Source of the DNA: Buxus sempervirens
Lineage: Eukaryota; Streptophyta; Magnoliopsida; Buxales; Buxaceae
DNA length: 64,000 nt
Assembly (NCBI GenBank): GCA_947561395.2
Contig: OX387193.1
Span: forward strand, 16,244,001-16,308,000
Direction of reading: 5' to 3'
The notes beneath the pieces were generated by a model. That model was not told the origin of the DNA, made no database searches, and worked only from the letters and a program-made list of their open reading frames with translations. Positions 24,009 through 38,819 of the stretch are shown piece by piece. The translations under genes and the position numbers were made by a program. Position 1 is the first letter of the stretch. Each line of letters starts with the position of its first letter.

Positions 24009-25337
24009 ATTATTTTACAACTTATTTAAGATATATTATTTGAATTTAGAATACGATTTTATTTGCAATAGGCTTATCAAACGCGCCGGTATGATAGGGC
24101 TAGCATCATAGGGTCATGGCTTTAATATTTTCAATTTTAATAATAATTTCAATTATTGATGAAAAACAAAATGTAAATTAAAAAGGATATATTAAAAGAA
24201 AATTGGTTTCTATGAAAAAAATGTAAATGAAAAAACAAATGGGAACTTGGGGACCTGGGGCTCATGTATGACAATTATTTAGCAATTGTAAGTGTGCGCG
24301 CGTGGGAAACGCGGCACGGGGTAAATTCGGAGTCGCCACCGCCTGATGGGGTGCAGGCGGACACCTGGGTGCCTAATCTTGTCTATTAAGGCTCCTGGGT
24401 CTGCGGCTTGAGATTCTAAGGTTGGTTCTCGGTTGCCGGCTGGGGAAGTCCGTAGACACCCCAATCCGCCCCGTCGGATGACGGGTCCCGTGGGTTCCCT
24501 ATCTTGAGTCAGCTTTTTACTTTGGTTCTCACCCGATTCCTAATCCCGCATGTATTTTCGTTAGGTCTTGGTGGGACCACCTGAGTGGTGTGGGTCCCTT
24601 TAGTTGGTTTTATTTTTACTTATTTTTGGGTTTTCTGAGTCTGATTGGGTGGGCCCCGTTGGAAGGCCCACGGTGTCCTTGGTGGGCTTGGGTAAGCCCA
24701 TGTACCCTTGGTGGGCCTCTATCTAGCCCTAGGAGGCCCTGTGGGCTTTGGAGAATGAATTGATTTTACTTAGGTTTTGGATTTGAGGATTAAGTACTTT
24801 TCATGCAAAAGGTGGGCCGGATTGGTTTGTGGGCCCCTCAGGTGGGCCCATTTGGTGGCCAAATGATTTTGGTTTATCTTATTTAATTTGCCACAATGGG
24901 CTGGTCATCGGGCTTGGGGCCCGTGATCCAGGCTTTGGGCTTGAAAGCCCAGTTCCTTGAAGTTTGGGGCCTACACCCTAACTTGGTTCGGTTAGCGGGC
25001 TTTGGCGGGCCCGACAGGCCCTAGCCCTTGGTCTCGGCCAACCCAGGCAGTTCATGCACTTATTTCACATACAGGTGCGGGTGGGCCGCATTGGGCTTGG
25101 CCCATCCGATTGGTTTGGTTCATTTTGCTTAATCTTGCTTAAGTTGCATGCATTGGGGTTTATTGGGCTTGGTGGGCCCCGTTGGAAGGCCCACTAGTGT
25201 GCCAAGCTGGACTGGTTGGTCCAAGTCCCATCTTGGGTTTCCGGGTGGTCTGGAAACCCTGTTGGTTCATTGGTTTTAACACAAATCATCACAGAATTCG
25301 ACAAGGGATCAAAAATATGCGAAAATCATGCTTTCTG

Positions 25338-25483
25338 TGTGTATCCGGCAACTCAGGCCGGGTACACAGGGTCTACAGGTGATCCGGCCGGAGTGGCCGG
25401 ACACACAGAGGTCCTAGGTTATCCGGCCTTAGTTGCGGGATATGCCTAGGCCTCAAGTGATCCGGCCTGAGTTGCCGGATCAC
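25338..25483. repeat. Hairpin cluster 1 in the Tat solo LTR
   Basis: Several inverted repeats with 7-nt loops. Examples: 25338-25349 pairs with 25357-25368 around AACTCAG (one T.G), and GTGATCCGGC 25457-25466 pairs with 25474-25483 around CTGAGTT (10 bp perfect). Two less regular copies lie between (about 25380-25445). The loop appears in either orientation. Confidence 0.85.
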
Positions 25484-26390
25484 CCTAGAATTGGCCTTTT
25501 TGGGTTTTAGCCTTTTGGGATTGATCCCGGGGGCTCCCAGGATGATTCTGAAGGTCTCGTGGGCCTCTGTGAAGGCCCACGTAGGTTCAGGTTGGATGAA
25601 GAAGCCTTCCTTGGCTTCTTTCATGGCTTCTAGCAAGAGGGAAGGGGAATGGGGAGCATGCTTGGAACTTAACAAAGTCAATCAAACAATACAAAAACTA
25701 CAGTGACAATGACAGGAAGACACATGCTTAGGAAAAAATATGGGAGAAAGTGAGAGGATAAAATGACAAGAAGAGATTCAAGAAGGGAATTTGGGGGTTA
25801 TTTAAAGGGATACATGAGATTACATTGAGAAGGAACATGCTCCTTCTGGAAACTACTTGATATAGATCCCTGGACAGCAACTAAGGATTAATAAAACAAG
25901 ATACCAAAACCGACTCACATTGCTCCTAAAGGCTCACACGTGGACCATTACCTCTGGGGGGCTTCATGACATGAAACAAAAATCGCATGCATGCTATGTG
26001 GGCATTCAAAGAGACTTAGAACAAACAATAAGGGACCATACATCTCAACATGCTTGGAAATGCCCCATTCTCATATATGTAAGGTAAAATCTCGTAAGAA
26101 ACAATACCTGGGGGTTCTTGAACCCTGGAGCAAGGTGGAGTTGTTCTCTTGAGGTAGTACAGCAGCTGGAAGTCCTCCTCCTTGAGCACAGCAGCTTCCT
26201 CAGTCCTTATTTCAGTGAGAATGGAGAGGAAGGAGAAAGGAGAGGGTGGGTGAGCCTTGGAGTAAGGCTTGGATGGCTTAGGGGAGCCAAGGGTGGCCAA
26301 AAGGAAGAGGTTTCGGAGCAGGGGGTCTGAGGGAGGAAGGGTGGAAACAGAAAAAATGAAGCCAACCTCGGAAATGAGCTACTGGTTTGC

Positions 26391-26400
26391 TATTTATAGA
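26391..26400 (-). promoter_or_regulatory. TATA box of the Tat solo LTR
   Basis: TCTATAAATA on the minus strand. It supports minus-strand orientation of this LTR and puts hairpin cluster 1 downstream and cluster 2 upstream of the transcription start. Confidence 0.55.
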
Positions 26401-26408
26401 AAAAATAA

Positions 26409-26655
26409 TGTATCCGGCAACTCAGGCCGGATACACTAATGCCTCTTCGTATCTGGACTTCAAGTCCGGATACACTAGCCTCCCTTTGTATCCGGCAACT
26501 CAGGCCGGATACATGACTTAATGATTTCAAAATTTAATGCCGCCGCGAATCTGTCTGCCAAGTGGCGCGAATTTCCCGCGAATATCTTTATGTATCCGGT
26601 CTTCAAGTCCGGTCATGAAGGATATGCAGTGTATCCGGTATATGTGACCGGATAC
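26409..26655. repeat. Hairpin cluster 2 in the Tat solo LTR
   Basis: Five hairpins. 26410-26418 with 26426-26434 (loop AACTCAG, perfect); 26449-26458 with 26464-26473 (loop TTCAA, one T.G); 26488-26496 with 26504-26512 (loop AACTCAG, perfect); an imperfect copy at about 26591-26616; and 26631-26639 with 26647-26655 (loop ATATGTG, perfect, with the loop-closing C-G pair changed to T-A). Confidence 0.85.
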
Positions 26656-26862
26656 AAATCAAAAAATTACGGATTTGCCTTTCGACTTGACCGATTCGAC
26701 CGATTTGACCCTTTTTTATATCTACGGATCGCCCGTACGAAATTTTTATATTTAAGATTTAGTTCCTGAGATATTTTGCTGCGTTGGCTGCCACGTATGC
26801 GGTTCCTGCGCCACGTGTGCAGTTTCCGGCTTTTGCTACTCGGAAACTTCGACAGATCATAT

Positions 26863-27290
26863 CTCCTTCATCCGAACTCCGATTTGAGCAAACTCAATTG
26901 TGTTAAACTCGTATCGGAGCCCTCTATTTAATGACATGTGGCTAAATACTTGGCACGGATTCCGAGAAAAAATCAACTTTTGCCCTTCCCTTAAAGTTTG
27001 ACTGCCCTTAGAACCTTCGTCCGGACTCCGATTCCTGCAAACCCAGTTGCGCTGGAACCGTGTCGGGATGCTCTATCCATTGGGCTAAAGTAAGGTATTT
27101 GGCACGGAAATCGAGGAAAAGTCAACTCTTAGCTTCCCTCAAGTTTGACTGCCCTTAGAACCTTCATCCGGACTCCGATTCCTGCAAACCTAGTTGCGTT
27201 GGAACCGTGTCGAGATTCTTTATCCAATGGGATAGATCAAGGTGGCCAAATTTTATTTGATTAAAAGGTCAACTTTTCACCCCTCAGGGT
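26863..27290. repeat. Tandem module of about 140 bp x 3 in the Tat solo LTR
   Basis: Three imperfect copies share CCTTCRTCCGGACTCCGATT, GCAAACY.AGTTGYGYTGGAA, CGTGTCGRGATKCTYTATCC and AAAAGTCAACTTT. The same module occurs twice at about 53950-54250 and once near 48775-48850, tying the three LTRs to one lineage. Confidence 0.75.
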
Positions 27291-27359
27291 TTGACTTTTT
27301 AGCCGGGCTTTGCATTTTTGGCCTTTCTGGGAGCGCAAAAATGAGGTGCTTACAGTAAG

Positions 27360-27871
27360 GGCTAGAAATGTCATTTTTATAATTTTAAATCATTAATCCC
27401 CTAGCCAGTAGCCATTAAATGAGAACTTAAACACATGTCATGGGTTTAATGAAATAGTCAGTTTGAGTTTAAACAGGTTTTTTGGTTGGGTTGAATGAAC
27501 CAAGGTAACAGATAATCTAAATGGGGGGTTTTGGTATTTAGAGGGGGTAAAATGAGTATTTAATGGTCCAATCACTTATGCAGAGGACCATTCCTATTTT
27601 TTTCTTTTTTCTTTTTTTTTGGAAAGTTTTTTGATAGGAACGGTATTTGTGGTGAAGAAAAAGTTTCAGATTTGACAGTGGCAACAATTAAGTGAAACAA
27701 AATATATCAAATATTTTACCAAGTTTCTTCTCTATAATGCAAAAACCAAGAGCTTGGTTCTGTGGTGTCACTGTCACATGTTAAAAGAGAGAAAAAACTT
27801 CCCAATTACAGAAGGTGTAGATCAGAGGAGATGCCTGCATGAGAAACAGTCCCAAGTTATCTTGTAGAATC
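27360..27871. other. Intergenic sequence 3' of COX23
   Basis: Between the solo LTR and the COX23 stop codon at 27872. A T-rich run lies at 27597-27620. No gene or element was recognised. Confidence 0.5.
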
Positions 27872-30800
27872 TTATGAGAAGAAAGATCTTTTCCTGTTGC
27901 GTTCCAACCGTGCTTCCCTCTGTCAAAACAAGAAGTGAAAAAGCTATAAGATCATACAGTTCTAGACCCAGTTAGAAGATCTTCCATCAAAAGATTAATA
28001 TCAATAAGGCCCCAAATAAATAAAAATAGAAATTTTCTTAGTTCTTTTTCTCCTATTAACCAACCACATTCCCAGTTATTAAGAGTATTAACGATGGAGA
28101 GGAAGAGTATGTTTTGTTTGTCATGGAAATAACTGATATATATTACAAGCGACCATTGAATCACAGGTTCGGACCCCCAGCCATTTCTTTGTGTACTTCT
28201 GTACCAGCCATTTCTTTGTGTACTGTAAGTGTAACGTCCGTACGTGCATGTTAATAGGAGTGCCATCTTTCTATGGAATGCACACAAACTTAAACAGCAT
28301 ACAATGATCACATGCAAAAGTAAGAAACCATTGGCATACAATTGGAAGAAGACAGGAGAAAATTCAACAGACTCCACCATAAGGATCTCTCAGGCCACTA
28401 TCAGCATAATTTATGATACTAACATGTGATCCTATCATACGTTGATACTCAACATGATGTATAAGTATAAAGTATAACTAAAGATCAGACAGCATTCAAC
28501 AAGTCAGATGGTTAAGATCATTAGCTTAATTCATGTACCTAGAACATCTACTCGGTAGGACACAATGATGAACATTATATCTTTTAATGGGTGACAAGTA
28601 TCAGCCCCACATGTTTTCATCAAGACAAGACAAGTCCCACTCCACTTCCAGCTCCATTCCAAATCAATTTTTTGGCCCCCAAGTATAAATTCGATATCCA
28701 TACTTAAATAGCATCAATGACGCAGAAGAAGGAAAGTAGATCTATTTTAGTAAACAAATGAGCTGTTTTTTTCTTTATTTTTCAGTAAGAAGAGGAGTTT
28801 GTACCTCTTTCTTCTTACATTCCTTGTAAATATCAAATTGTTCCTGGCATTTGCTCTTGTCTGATCTAAATTCCTCCAGACCTGTGAAGTTCACTTCCTG
28901 GTTACAATGGAATAAAACGAATAATAGAAAGAAAAAAAAAAAAAAAGGAAATATCAGAAGTAAAACCAGAGCTCCAGCAAACATATGTAAGGGCATGATC
29001 AACAAGAGAGAAAGGACTTATAGTAGAAAAACTTTTACAGAGACAAATTAGATAGAGCCTTAATAATAACAGTTTTCCCCCTCATGCTTGTAGTGCATAT
29101 CTTTGTGTTGAATCAGAATTTCCAAGCAAGTGATGTACACAGTTTGAGATATTATTTAAAATGGACTTCTTTCTATAACAGGTCTCCAAGTAGATAACAT
29201 AAAATATTTCACAGTTTGAGATATAGAAACCTTTTTTTTTCTTTCCTTTTTTCCCAAGGCCAAGGGGTTTCAAGAATATGTCTCAAACTTTTTATTTACA
29301 AATTGTATTACCCTATATACGTCCCAAAACGAGATTAAAAATGCTACATATGTCTCAATTTTTTTATTTCCAGTCTTCTTTTGTTGAAAAATTCTAGCTT
29401 CCAGGACTTGAAAAGAGAAATTTTTTCTAGTTGGCCCAGCTTTTCTCCTCTCTGCACATACTCTTGATTTCAGTTACATGATGAGATGATGAGGCTGAAC
29501 CATGAAATATGTTTGACTGATTGCCAAACAGATAAACCACCAGTGCAGCCCTTTTTTGGCATTTAAACCCTACACAAGGTTTTTTTGGACCACTTGATGA
29601 GCAAAAGCCTTCTGAAATAGAAGGGTTGAAGAACAATGGCTTTTTGCTGAGCATGTATCATTGCACCAAAATTCATTCCATAAGTTGAAGTTAATGTGGA
29701 GGAGGTTAGTATGTCTGGCCTCCATATATCATAAATATACTTGTCAAGAAAACCAGAAAATCTGACTGGAAAATCCATCTCCCCCAGATAATGCTGCATT
29801 TATATTACTACAAAAGTGATAAGTATCCACAACATCTACAAAACCATCAAACATCCAATTACATGCCCCTCTTAAAAATAGCTTAGCTCTATATATCATC
29901 AATTATTATCCCTTGAACTCTTTCTAGCAATACGTGTCCACAACATCCCCTTGAAACTCTTTCAAGGGAACACCATTGCATTCTTGTGTAGGGCATATCC
30001 TCTTATATTAATAGAGAAGTCAATGAATTTATCCCTGATGACCTTAATGCTGAAAATCTTTACATTTATGCACAGGATCACTATCTAATTGTCAGGAAAA
30101 TATGAATAAAATGGAAAATGGACAACTTGGTGACAATAGATAATGTTCAGATGGGTGATGGACAGGAGATTGGAATTGAATTGTCATTTATCATTAGTTT
30201 GTTTGTACAAGGATGTGGATGTGAAATCAAGCAGCAAATACAGGTCTGGAATGTAATTGGAATTAGTATTCCTCTCCCAGTTCCATGGAATTGAATTTTT
30301 TACCCATATATCATGTTTTCTGCATGAACAACAACACTTTCTTTTGTGTTCAAATGAAACCACATGTTGTACCGTATTCCACTAGTCGGATATCTTTATT
30401 ATAATTCAAGTACAAGCCTTAAAAAAATTAATAAATTTTGGTCTCATTTTATCTACATAATTGTGTTTTTTTTTAAGATGTACATATAAAATTAAAGATC
30501 TAAAATCCCAAAACAAAGGATGCCAAATCAAATTCAAACCCCCTTGTTGTTGTCTCTCCTCCATCCTTTCTCCACATTAATAACAATCACTAGCACTGCT
30601 AACCTGCACTGAAACTGCCCACCAACTACCACTTGCCAGCCACATTGTATAGGGAAGATACCAACCTGACTAATACACACTTCCATCCAAAACACCAGCC
30701 ATTGTTCACCACTGACTAACACAGGCTTCAGCTGCCACAACCACCATCACCTATTGGCTACTGATTTATTATCTCTCTAACTCGTTCCCTCCCTCCCTCC

Positions 30801-33245
30801 TTGATACTCAGCACAAAAAACAGCACGGTTCACACAAGTTTTTACTGTTTTCAAGTGTAGGTTCTGAGTCAAGCCAAGATCACAGCAGTCATAATGCTGG
30901 TCCACAGTTCAAATCTATGTTACATGGACACTTTACACATCCTAAACCCAAAGTACCTGTGTCCGACACGACACAACATGGGTATGGGTATGGATCGGAT
31001 CCTTCACATGTTCTCTTGGACATGGCAACCAAAGATCAATAAAAAATAATTATCAAATAATTAACTTACAAATAATGAATCAAAAAAGATAATAGTTTTT
31101 GCAAAGAGAATGTATATTCTTAAACTCGAAAATTGCAAGCAATGACTTAAAAAGAAAAATATAGGGGAAGAAAAGAGGAAAACAGAAACATGAAAGCTAG
31201 GCTTCTAATTGGAATTATTGACATTTACTTGGAGACTTTTCAGCCGAATCTCAGTATCCTTGTCAAAATTTTGGAGACTTCTCAACCGAGTCCCTATATC
31301 CTAAGTTTTGAGGGTCAAGTGAATCCTGACTCTTAGACACATACCCACACTCGACACTCGTACCTGAGTCCATGTAACATAGGTTCAAATGATGATCAAA
31401 CCTTCTATAACAATATTTTTATTACTAGTTATTTGAATTCAGAATGAAGGAGCTTATATAAAGATTGAGCCACAATCTTTTTGTGACTGCACTAAGTATT
31501 CAGAAACTGCTTCCTTATTGATTTGAAGGAGGAATCAAATAGATAGGTAATGTAAAAGCACCTAATTAATGGTCAGTAACTGCTTCCTTATTGATTTGGA
31601 AAGAATGTAAAAGCATTTTATTTTGGAGGAGGAATCAAATAGATGGGTAATATAAAAGATATTAACAGTTTGAAAATTGAACATGTCATAATGTTCAAAC
31701 ATTTATGATGTCCATTCCCTATAGGGGTGTGGATGTCATAGTAGAATAGAATAGTTGATTTTTGATGTAAATTTAAAATTTAAACACCTAATTCCAAGAA
31801 TTCTTCAATTTATTTTTGTTTGAAGATGAAATTTGATATCTACTTGCAGGAAACATTAGTCTTGGCACCCCAGGGTTATATAGTGATACAATTAAATGGA
31901 GTCTAAGGAACATGAAGGTTAAGCACCTTTAAGAACCTTCAAATTTGTGAGCAGACTCTTGCATTTCCATTTATGCTGCTCCATCACATACTTCTGGGAC
32001 TGTTAAATTTTTTTTTTTCGGCAAAAGGATTATTTATTTAATTAGAATATAACAGTACAAGGTACACAAACAGTGTACCAATCGAAAACAGCAGCTAGGC
32101 TGGCCACCCAAATAGACGAATAGCCCAAAAGATTACATCCCCAAAGCCACCAATAATGTTTCACAGGGCAGAAACAATTCTAACTGAACACCAGAAAAGG
32201 ATTGGAACTGAGAAGCCCACCAGAACAGCAGCTTTAATGCCCTCACCAACAATCTCTCTAAAGTCAACTTCCTATCCTTGAAAATTCCTCTAGGACTGTT
32301 AATGAGATGCCAATAACCACACGGGAGAAATTTTTAAGATAGCCAAAATTTGCATCAGAAATTCCTATACCAAGAAAAAAGGTGGGTGGGGGAGGGGAGG
32401 AGGGTGTTGGGGGTTGTGTTGTGGAAACATGTGACAGCATTCTTTTTCGTATCCTTGATTTTCCATTTTTTTCGTTACATGTTTCATTCTTTTCTCTTCT
32501 CTCAGCAAGCAGCAAGGATCAAATGGTTGGTGGGCACTCTTAGATCCTTAATCAAAAGTAAGGCTACCTCGATGAATCAGCATTCCAACAGCCTGGCTTG
32601 GGATCTATAGAAATGCTTAGACCTTACCATTAAATAATTCCTAATTCTCAAGGCAAACTGAAAATTATAACCAAAGAATATTTTTCTCTATATCTTTCAA
32701 ACAACAAAGAAAGGAGGAATTTTGGTTTGGAGGGTGGGGGTTGGGGGTGGAGTGTGATGGTTGGTTAGGCTAACCTCAGAAGACCATATCAATCCAAAAT
32801 CGCTGCCACCATTATCATCATCAACCAATCCAAATCGGGGCTTCCCCTAAAAAAAAGTTGCAGTGGTATTCATTTTTATTCCAGGTATAATCAAACTAAG
32901 TTTTTTTTCCACCGTAAACCGTACAATCAGATACAGCAATTCAAATAATTAGCAACAGAAATCATGCAATTAATTCAAGACCCAGTACGGAAAGAGATTC
33001 TACAAGTCGTCTAACGAAGTGGGTATCCTAGAATCGGCATCTACTGTTTATCAAAGATAAGTAGTAACACGAAAATAAAATGAAAAGAAACAGGGAATTG
33101 AAAGAAATAAAAATAAAATTAATAGAAGAAGAGGAAGAAGAGAGGAGTACAACTGACATTTAAGAGAAGCTGTGTATTGAGGATAGCAGATAGAATCGGA
33201 GAGTCTGGAAACGCTAGGATACGCTTGTGATGACTCCGACGCCAT
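27872..33245 (-). CDS. COX23: COX23-like twin-CX9C mitochondrial protein (cytochrome c oxidase assembly)
   Basis: Exon 1 is 33158-33245, exon 2 28805-28881, exon 3 27872-27919. Donors GTCAGT and GTACAA and acceptors TTCACAG and TTGACAG keep phase, giving a 70-aa protein that starts MASESSQAYPSVSRL and ends ERNRKRSFFS. The first CX9C is C-YPQYTASLK-C and the second is C-QEQFDIYKE-C, the CHCH fold signature. Members of this family are imported to the mitochondrial intermembrane space by the Mia40 disulfide relay and act in complex IV assembly; this role is family knowledge, not seen here. The length is normal for the family. Intron 1 is 4276 bp and holds a MITE and a LINE tail; intron 2 is 923 minus 38, i.e. 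885 bp. The gene is divergent from ROP, whose ATG lies 1.58 kb away. Confidence 0.9.
28882..30914. other. COX23 intron 1, proximal part, no separate gene
   Basis: Contains A/T runs and two adjoining minus-strand open frames (29427-29799) that match nothing I recognise. Nothing else is supported. Confidence 0.4.
30915..31382. mobile_element. MITE, 468 bp, perfect 8-bp TSD
   Basis: Terminal inverted repeats CTATGTTACATGGAC are identical over at least 15 bp. GTTCAAAT flanks both ends exactly (30907-30914 and 31383-31390). The interior has GTGTCCGACAC- and GGGTATGGGTATGG-type motifs. The 8-bp duplication fits hAT. It is located in COX23 intron 1. Confidence 0.85.
32011..32290 (-). mobile_element. 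LINE 3' end fragment in COX23 intron 1
   Basis: A T-run at about 32010-32018 marks the poly(A) end. The minus strand reads RIFKDRKLTLERLLVRALK...FWWAS near 32280-32200, the decayed tail of a LINE ORF2 (zf-RVT region). Only about 280 bp can be assigned. Confidence 0.55.
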
Positions 33246-33354
33246 GGGTGAGGGCTCTGACCCTTTCTTTAAGTTTCAACTTAAAACCAAAATTTCTTTG
33301 CAGCTTAAGATAGGCATGTGAAACAAATTTTTAAGGAATTTGGTTTATCTATAT

Positions 33355-33679
33355 CTATCTATATTATATTTAACGTGAGAAGCCCCTTTGGGAAGTGTGC
33401 CAAACGCAACGTGTAACTTTAAAAAAACCCTTCCTCACATGATTAAGATTATTTATAATAGAGGTGTAATTGTCATAACATCTCAATTCTCTTCATTTAA
33501 CAGTTAAACAGTTTTATAACTGTTCCCTCCTCTATATCCCTTCTCACGTGCAGTACTGACGTGTGCTGCTAGTGCAAAATAATGTAAATAAAAAAAAAAT
33601 TTTATTCATAAATTTGTATAAATATAAATTTTGTTACATTATAGACTACGTCATTATAGCACGAGCAAATACTAACTAG
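33355..33679. mobile_element. Possible small Helitron-like element
   Basis: CTATCTATATTATATTTAAC followed by GTGAGAAGCC resembles 5' ends of plant Helitrons, and the segment could end at ACTAACTAG (33671-33679), matching a CTRR-type 3' end. I could not find a clear terminal hairpin, so this is weak. It lies in the COX23-ROP intergenic region. Confidence 0.3.
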
Positions 33680-34825
33680 GTTGGTATCTACGCATCTATC
33701 TTTTATTTGCAGTTTATTGAAAAAAAAAGAATGATATATGACAAAAAAGCTTGTAATCTTTATATTGCATATTTACATTATTTGTTCAAAAAATGATATT
33801 AATTTTGAATTCCAAATTACTTGGGCTTGTTACAAATTGATTAATAAAATCAATCTCATCAGCTAAGTCAATTTGGCAATGCTTTGTTTAAATCTAGCTG
33901 TGGTAGTAGCTATTCTCCCTTTTATAGAAACCGTTGAGATTTCTTAATTGAGCTTTTGTTTACATACTTAAGGGTGGCATGTGCAGTATTGCATGTACAC
34001 ATTTACAATCTTCCACATATCGTTACTTAAGCCACAATAGTCAATTATTTAAGAAATATGGGATTCTTTAAAAATTAAAAAAAAAGAGTTGTGGGTGAAT
34101 AGTTATTTTGAGTATACGAATACTTAAAAATATTTGTAAGGGTATCTTTTTTACAAACCAAATCTTACTTTCTCACCCACTTGATTGTTATCCAACACTC
34201 CTTTTTGCTCTCAATGGCTCAAAACATTTAAATCGACTAATTTGGATCCTATAAGATGGTGGGTCCAACTCTTCATCAGAGCATTCCACATGCCCCTGGT
34301 GTCAAAACATTCAATCATCCAGATCAAATATATTCTGAATATGGTTGTAGCTACAACCAAACACCATTTCTGTTAGCTCCATCTCAATTTTGGCAAGAAC
34401 AGGGAGAAAAGACCAAAAGACCCTTCCTCTTGTTTGAGCGGTATCTGGTTTAAAAACAGGAAAGAAAATAGAGGGAGCGTGGACCGACAGACAATCATTC
34501 CAACGTCTATGGGGGACTGCCTTTACTTCTTTGCCTCTCTGACAGCTCAAAAAACAGGAAAAAAATAAGATGTCGTCAGACAACTTTAGCTCCCAGAAAG
34601 AGCTTAAACAAAAAGCTGTGATCTTCTTTGCTCTGTCACGGCAAATTGAGAGACACCAATAGTCATAGAAAGAGGGAAAGTGAGTGTTATCTGAAAGACT
34701 ACTTGGGTTGTTTTCATTTGTTTTGATGCTTACAGAAACCAATGCAACAAGAGGCAGTTAGCCTAGAGAGGGATCTGTTTTAAGGGGTTTCTGGTTCTGT
34801 GATTCTGGGTTTTTGCGAATTTGAG
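33680..34825. other. Intergenic region / putative ROP promoter and 5' UTR
   Basis: AT-rich to about 34200, then mixed composition up to the ROP start codon. No TATA box or transcription start could be fixed with confidence. Confidence 0.4.
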
Positions 34826-37562
<2,737 letters not shown>

Positions 37563-38528
37563 ACCAACTGCACTCAGCACCTTCAGTTCCTCTTCTCTAC
37601 TGAAAAATGATGCTCCAATCTCATTTGTCTCTGAAAATGCACTTGCATCTTGGCTTTTCTGTCTGTATTGGGTGTTTGTTCATTCCTTCTTGTGTGTAAT
37701 GAAATGACCAAAAATGGGTTGATTCACCATTCAACATGGAATTGTTCTTTAAAACCAAACATCCCATCAATTATTGATAGAGAATTAGGGTTTTCATGTG
37801 TGGAGGCAGCAAAATATGGTTAGAACAAAAGAGAAAAAGTTTGATAAAAGTTTTTTGGGTCTGTCAGACAACCACGTGACCCTCTCAGCCAGTATCGACC
37901 AACTGAGAACGATCCTCTACGGCCAGATGGTCCACAAATGAACCCTGGCCATTAATCACGCTCTGGCCATGTGGTCTTGTTTCATCCACCAGACTTTGGT
38001 TTCTGTCTCCTTAGAACTAAGGATACAGAGGTACGAGCCTATAGAACAGATCCTGTTCAAGTAAGGTCGTGTCGATCAGAGTTCAAACATTAATATATAA
38101 ACCCGTTAGAGAATAAGTTCATTACCAATGTGGGACTATAAGAAACTTGTAATTTTATCATTTTAGGATTTTTTTTTTTAATATTTCCAACGTTAGCTTT
38201 TTAACAAGACGGACACTGTTTTCTTCCCTCTTATTAAAACCAAATCGTTGCTTTTTTACCCGCGACGGCTTCTGTTCTCTCTCTCTTTCCTTTCGGTTGC
38301 AACCCCACCATCCAACTCTCTCTCTCCCTCTTTCTCTCACTCTCTCCTTATTACCCGCAACCACCACCTCGCCTCTCTCTTACCCTCCCTCTCTCCTTGT
38401 CTATCTCACTCTTTCTCTCTCCATCTCACGATCGAACCTGGTATGAGTTTTGTTAACCAGCAAAAGTTTGACACAAATGCCTTATCTTCAATAGACTCAA
38501 CAGATTCGTGAATTCAAACTCTGCTACT
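37563..38528. other. 3' flank of ROP and CT-rich intergenic sequence
   Basis: Includes a strongly CT-rich stretch (38273-38425, CTCTCTCTCC-like) of 5'-UTR character, but no gene start could be supported. A plus-strand open frame (38248-38511) is made mostly of this low-complexity sequence. Confidence 0.45.
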
Positions 38529-38578
38529 TGAAATTTATTTAAACTCATTCAAATGTTTGTTTTCTAGTGTAACAGAAT

Positions 38579-38795
38579 TGAAGAATCTAAGAGAATAATA
38601 AATTTCGAACACACTTTCATTCCTTTACAATTGAGTATTATATAGTGTACAGCAGAAATAGAAACACTATAACAGGAACCTATTCTAATTCTTGTGTACA
38701 ACAGAAATAGAAACACTGTAACTGGAAACTATTCTAATTCTCTATACAGAAGTAATGAACAGAAATAGAAATCCAGCAGTGGAACGTTTCCTTTA
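38579..38795 (-). repeat. 3' LTR of Copia A
   Basis: 217 bp. In plus orientation it runs TGAAGAATC to TTTCCTTTA. It carries a 6-bp segment missing from the partner LTR at 45161-45371. Confidence 0.85.
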
Positions 38796-38819
38796 TTATG
38801 CCCAGAGATCAAGAGTTGC

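Larger units (their letters stand above)
24293..27354 (-). mobile_element. Solo LTR of a Tat-type Ty3/Gypsy element, 3062 bp, TSD GTAAG
   Basis: On the plus strand it begins TGTGCGCGCG and ends GGTGCTTACA. Perfect GTAAG flanks lie at 24288-24292 and 27355-27359. There is no internal region. The orientation is minus: a TATA box (TCTATAAATA on the minus strand) lies at 26391-26400, and the family motif GGAGTCGCCACC (24329 region) falls near the 3' end in that sense. It is related to the LTRs at 47066-48972 and 51797-54315. Confidence 0.9.

Noticed and set aside
24279-26769. Several 60-100 codon open frames in 24.3-26.8 kb as genes
   Set aside because: They lie inside the solo LTR and include hairpin repeats; no domains.
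29427-29799. Two minus-strand open frames inside COX23 intron 1
   Set aside because: Overlapping frames without known domains or splice evidence; possibly a decayed repeat but not supportable.
38248-38511. Plus-strand open frame before the Copia block
   Set aside because: Made mostly of CT-rich low-complexity sequence; no domain.
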